Made by a program: the position numbers and the translations under genes. From contig JAHWKS010000200.1 of assembly GCA_019347795.1 (NCBI GenBank), positions 1-8,013 on the forward strand: DNA of 8,013 nucleotides, given 5' to 3'. Positions 6,629 through 8,013 of the stretch are shown piece after piece. The stretch is from Planctomycetota bacterium. Its GTDB lineage: Bacteria; Planctomycetota; Planctomycetia; Pirellulales; Pirellulaceae. The notes under the pieces were generated by a model. It was not told the origin of the DNA. It saw only the letters and a list, made by a program, of their open reading frames with translations, and did not search any database. Positions within the stretch are counted from its first letter, which is position 1, and each line of letters starts with the position of its first letter.

Positions 6629-7651
6629 ATGGAATCTCCCGCCGCGCGGCCAATGCCGGATGATGCTCCGGCCCGCGAACTGAGCCGCCGGATGCAAGCG
6701 CGCCGCGTGGCGCCGGCGTGGCTGATGTCGGTTGTGACGCATCTGACGTTGGCGCTGGTTTTGGCGTTTACCGTGCGGGCGGTTCCTCGCGGAGCGGCGG
6801 TCGAGCCGGATCGCACCGCCGGAATTGCGCTGGTCCAGAATGTCCGCGGCGAGCGCGATTATTTCCGCGAGCCGGGCGACTCCAGCGAGCAGCTTGCCGC
6901 AACCGATTCGGCCGCGCCTCCCAGCGCCGCCGAAGCGCTCCCCTCGGCCGATCGCCCGCCGATCGAGATTGCCGGGCTGTTGCCCTCGGGGGACGAGTCG
7001 CTCGCGTCTGCGGCCGAGTTGGGAGACGCGATTCCCGGCGCCGACGGGTTCACGGCCGGTCCGGCCCGCTCGAAGGATTTCGGCGGCGGCGTGCAGACGG
7101 AAGTCTTCGGCGTGCAGGGGAACGGGACGAAGTTCGTCTACGTCTTCGACCGCTCCAGCAGCATGAACGGCTTCGAGGGGCGCCCGCTGGCCGCGGCCAA
7201 GCGCGAGCTGATCGCCAGCCTGGCCGACCTGGCGCCGGTGCACCAGTTTCAGATCGTCTTCTACAACGACCGCATCACCGTCTGCAATCCGAACCCGGGC
7301 CTGGCGCCGAAGCTGCTCTACGGCAACGATCGCGACCGGCAGGCGGCGGCCGACTTCGTCCGAAGCATCACCGGCGCCGGCGGCACGCGGCACTTCGAGC
7401 CGCTGATGACGGCGCTGCGGATGGGACCCGACGTGATCTTCTTCCTCACGGACGCCGAAGAGCCTTCGCTCAGCGCCGACGAGTTGGCGAAGATTCGAGC
7501 GGTGAATCGCCGTCACGAAGCGAGCATCCATACCGTGGAGTTCGGCGTCGGCCCTTTCCGCGGCGAGGAGAATTTCCTGGTGAAGCTCGCCCGGCAGAAC
7601 CACGGGCGACACGCCTACGTCGATGTGACCCGCCTCCCCGCCGGACCATGA
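6629..7651 (+). CDS. Membrane-anchored von Willebrand factor A domain protein
   Basis: The 340-residue product has a short polar N-terminus, one hydrophobic segment at about 31-52 (WLMSVVTHLTLALVLAFTV) acting as a membrane anchor, an Ala/Pro/Ser/acid-rich linker to about 150, and a C-terminal VWA domain from about 165. The metal-ion-dependent adhesion site looks complete: Asp174-x-Ser176-x-Ser178 in FDRSSSM, Thr253 in GGTRHFEPL and Asp275 in FFLTDAEEP. Intact sites of this kind bind Mg2+ and a protein ligand. The long linker and single anchor suggest the domain faces the periplasm. ATG 6629 has no Shine-Dalgarno; Met9, Met22 and Met33 are alternative starts, but Met33 would truncate the anchor. 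The gene overlaps the next one by 4 nt. The partner and pathway are unknown. Confidence 0.88.
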   Translation: MESPAARPMPDDAPARELSRRMQARRVAPAWLMSVVTHLTLALVLAFTVRAVPRGAAVEPDRTAGIALVQNVRGERDYFREPGDSSEQLAATDSAAPPSAAEALPSADRPPIEIAGLLPSGDESLASAAELGDAIPGADGFTAGPARSKDFGGGVQTEVFGVQGNGTKFVYVFDRSSSMNGFEGRPLAAAKRELIASLADLAPVHQFQIVFYNDRITVCNPNPGLAPKLLYGNDRDRQAAADFVRSITGAGGTRHFEPLMTALRMGPDVIFFLTDAEEPSLSADELAKIRAVNRRHEASIHTVEFGVGPFRGEENFLVKLARQNHGRHAYVDVTRLPAGP

Positions 7652-8013
7652 GAAACCTCGCAACGACAACCGTCTCGCTTTCGCTGCTGGCGTTCACGCT
7701 TACGGCCAGCGCGATTGCCGAAGACGCCGTGATCGTCGCCACGGGACAAGACGGACAGACCCGCGTGCGGCGAACCGGCGAAATTCTCGACTTCACAGGA
7801 CAAACGCTCACGCTGCGAACCACCACCGGCGCCGAAGCGGCGATTCCCGCGGACCGCGTGATCGATATCGAGACGGAATGGACGGCGCCGCATCGCCGCG
7901 GCGACGAGTTTTTCGCCGAGGACAAATTCGCGGAAGCGCTCGAGCAGTATCGCGAGGCGGCCCGGCAGGAGACGCGGCCGTGGGTCCGCCGGCGTCTGCT
8001 CGCCCAAGCGGTG
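7648..8013 (+). CDS. Secreted protein with TPR-like region, 5' part only
   Basis: An open frame of 122 codons runs off the window end without a stop. It starts at ATG 7648, overlapping the VWA stop as ATGA, which implies translational coupling. Residues 1-24 look like a signal peptide: Arg at position 2, a hydrophobic core (VSLSLLAFTLTA) and a likely cleavage after ASAIA. Residues 28-80 are a beta-rich stretch (TRVRRTGEILDFTGQTLTL, then an AIPADRVIDIETEW segment). From about residue 83, RRGDEFFAEDKFAEALEQYR fits the first helices of a tetratricopeptide repeat. It may be an exported scaffold working with the VWA protein; that is inference. I do not recognise a named family, and the size is unknown. 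Confidence 0.82.
   Translation, partial: MRNLATTTVSLSLLAFTLTASAIAEDAVIVATGQDGQTRVRRTGEILDFTGQTLTLRTTTGAEAAIPADRVIDIETEWTAPHRRGDEFFAEDKFAEALEQYREAARQETRPWVRRRLLAQAV

Overview
The window reads as chromosomal, GC-rich DNA from a planctomycete, probably of the Pirellulales type. This is an inference from three things: a groES gene lying between two groEL genes with dnaJ-grpE directly downstream (an arrangement I recall from Rhodopirellula-like genomes), a planctomycete-style VWA protein (VYVFDRSSSM around the metal site), and several genes without a Shine-Dalgarno sequence. No rRNA, tRNA, CRISPR array, integrase or transposase gene was seen.

Positions 1-4345 are a protein-folding cluster on the + strand. 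It contains the 3' end of a first groEL with a Gly-Gly-Met tail, groES, a complete second groEL without that tail, dnaJ and grpE. Together these encode the GroEL/GroES chamber and two of the three parts of the DnaK machine; dnaK itself is not in the window. The groES-groEL2 gap holds a 79-bp element with perfect 26-bp inverted arms. The 316-bp groEL2-dnaJ gap holds a terminator-like hairpin, an inverted heptamer repeat, a 39-bp-period duplication and a perfect TATAAT box before dnaJ. The last 52 bp of grpE homology are repeated just beyond its stop codon.

Positions 4433-5685 are a two-gene - strand unit, nth (endonuclease III) then ribE (riboflavin synthase), 5 nt apart and convergent with grpE. 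The nth start faces away from a + strand Bax inhibitor-1 family membrane protein at 5795-6538, which has a good sigma70-type promoter.

From 6546 a second strong sigma70-type promoter drives a membrane-anchored VWA protein (6629-7651). It overlaps by 4 nt (ATGA) a secreted protein that starts a TPR-like region and runs off the window end at 8013.

The genes are mostly conserved housekeeping types. I did not find a convincing undescribed multi-gene system. The points most worth a second look are in the DNA between genes: the perfect inverted repeat, the heptamer hairpin, the pre-dnaJ duplication and the duplicated grpE tail.
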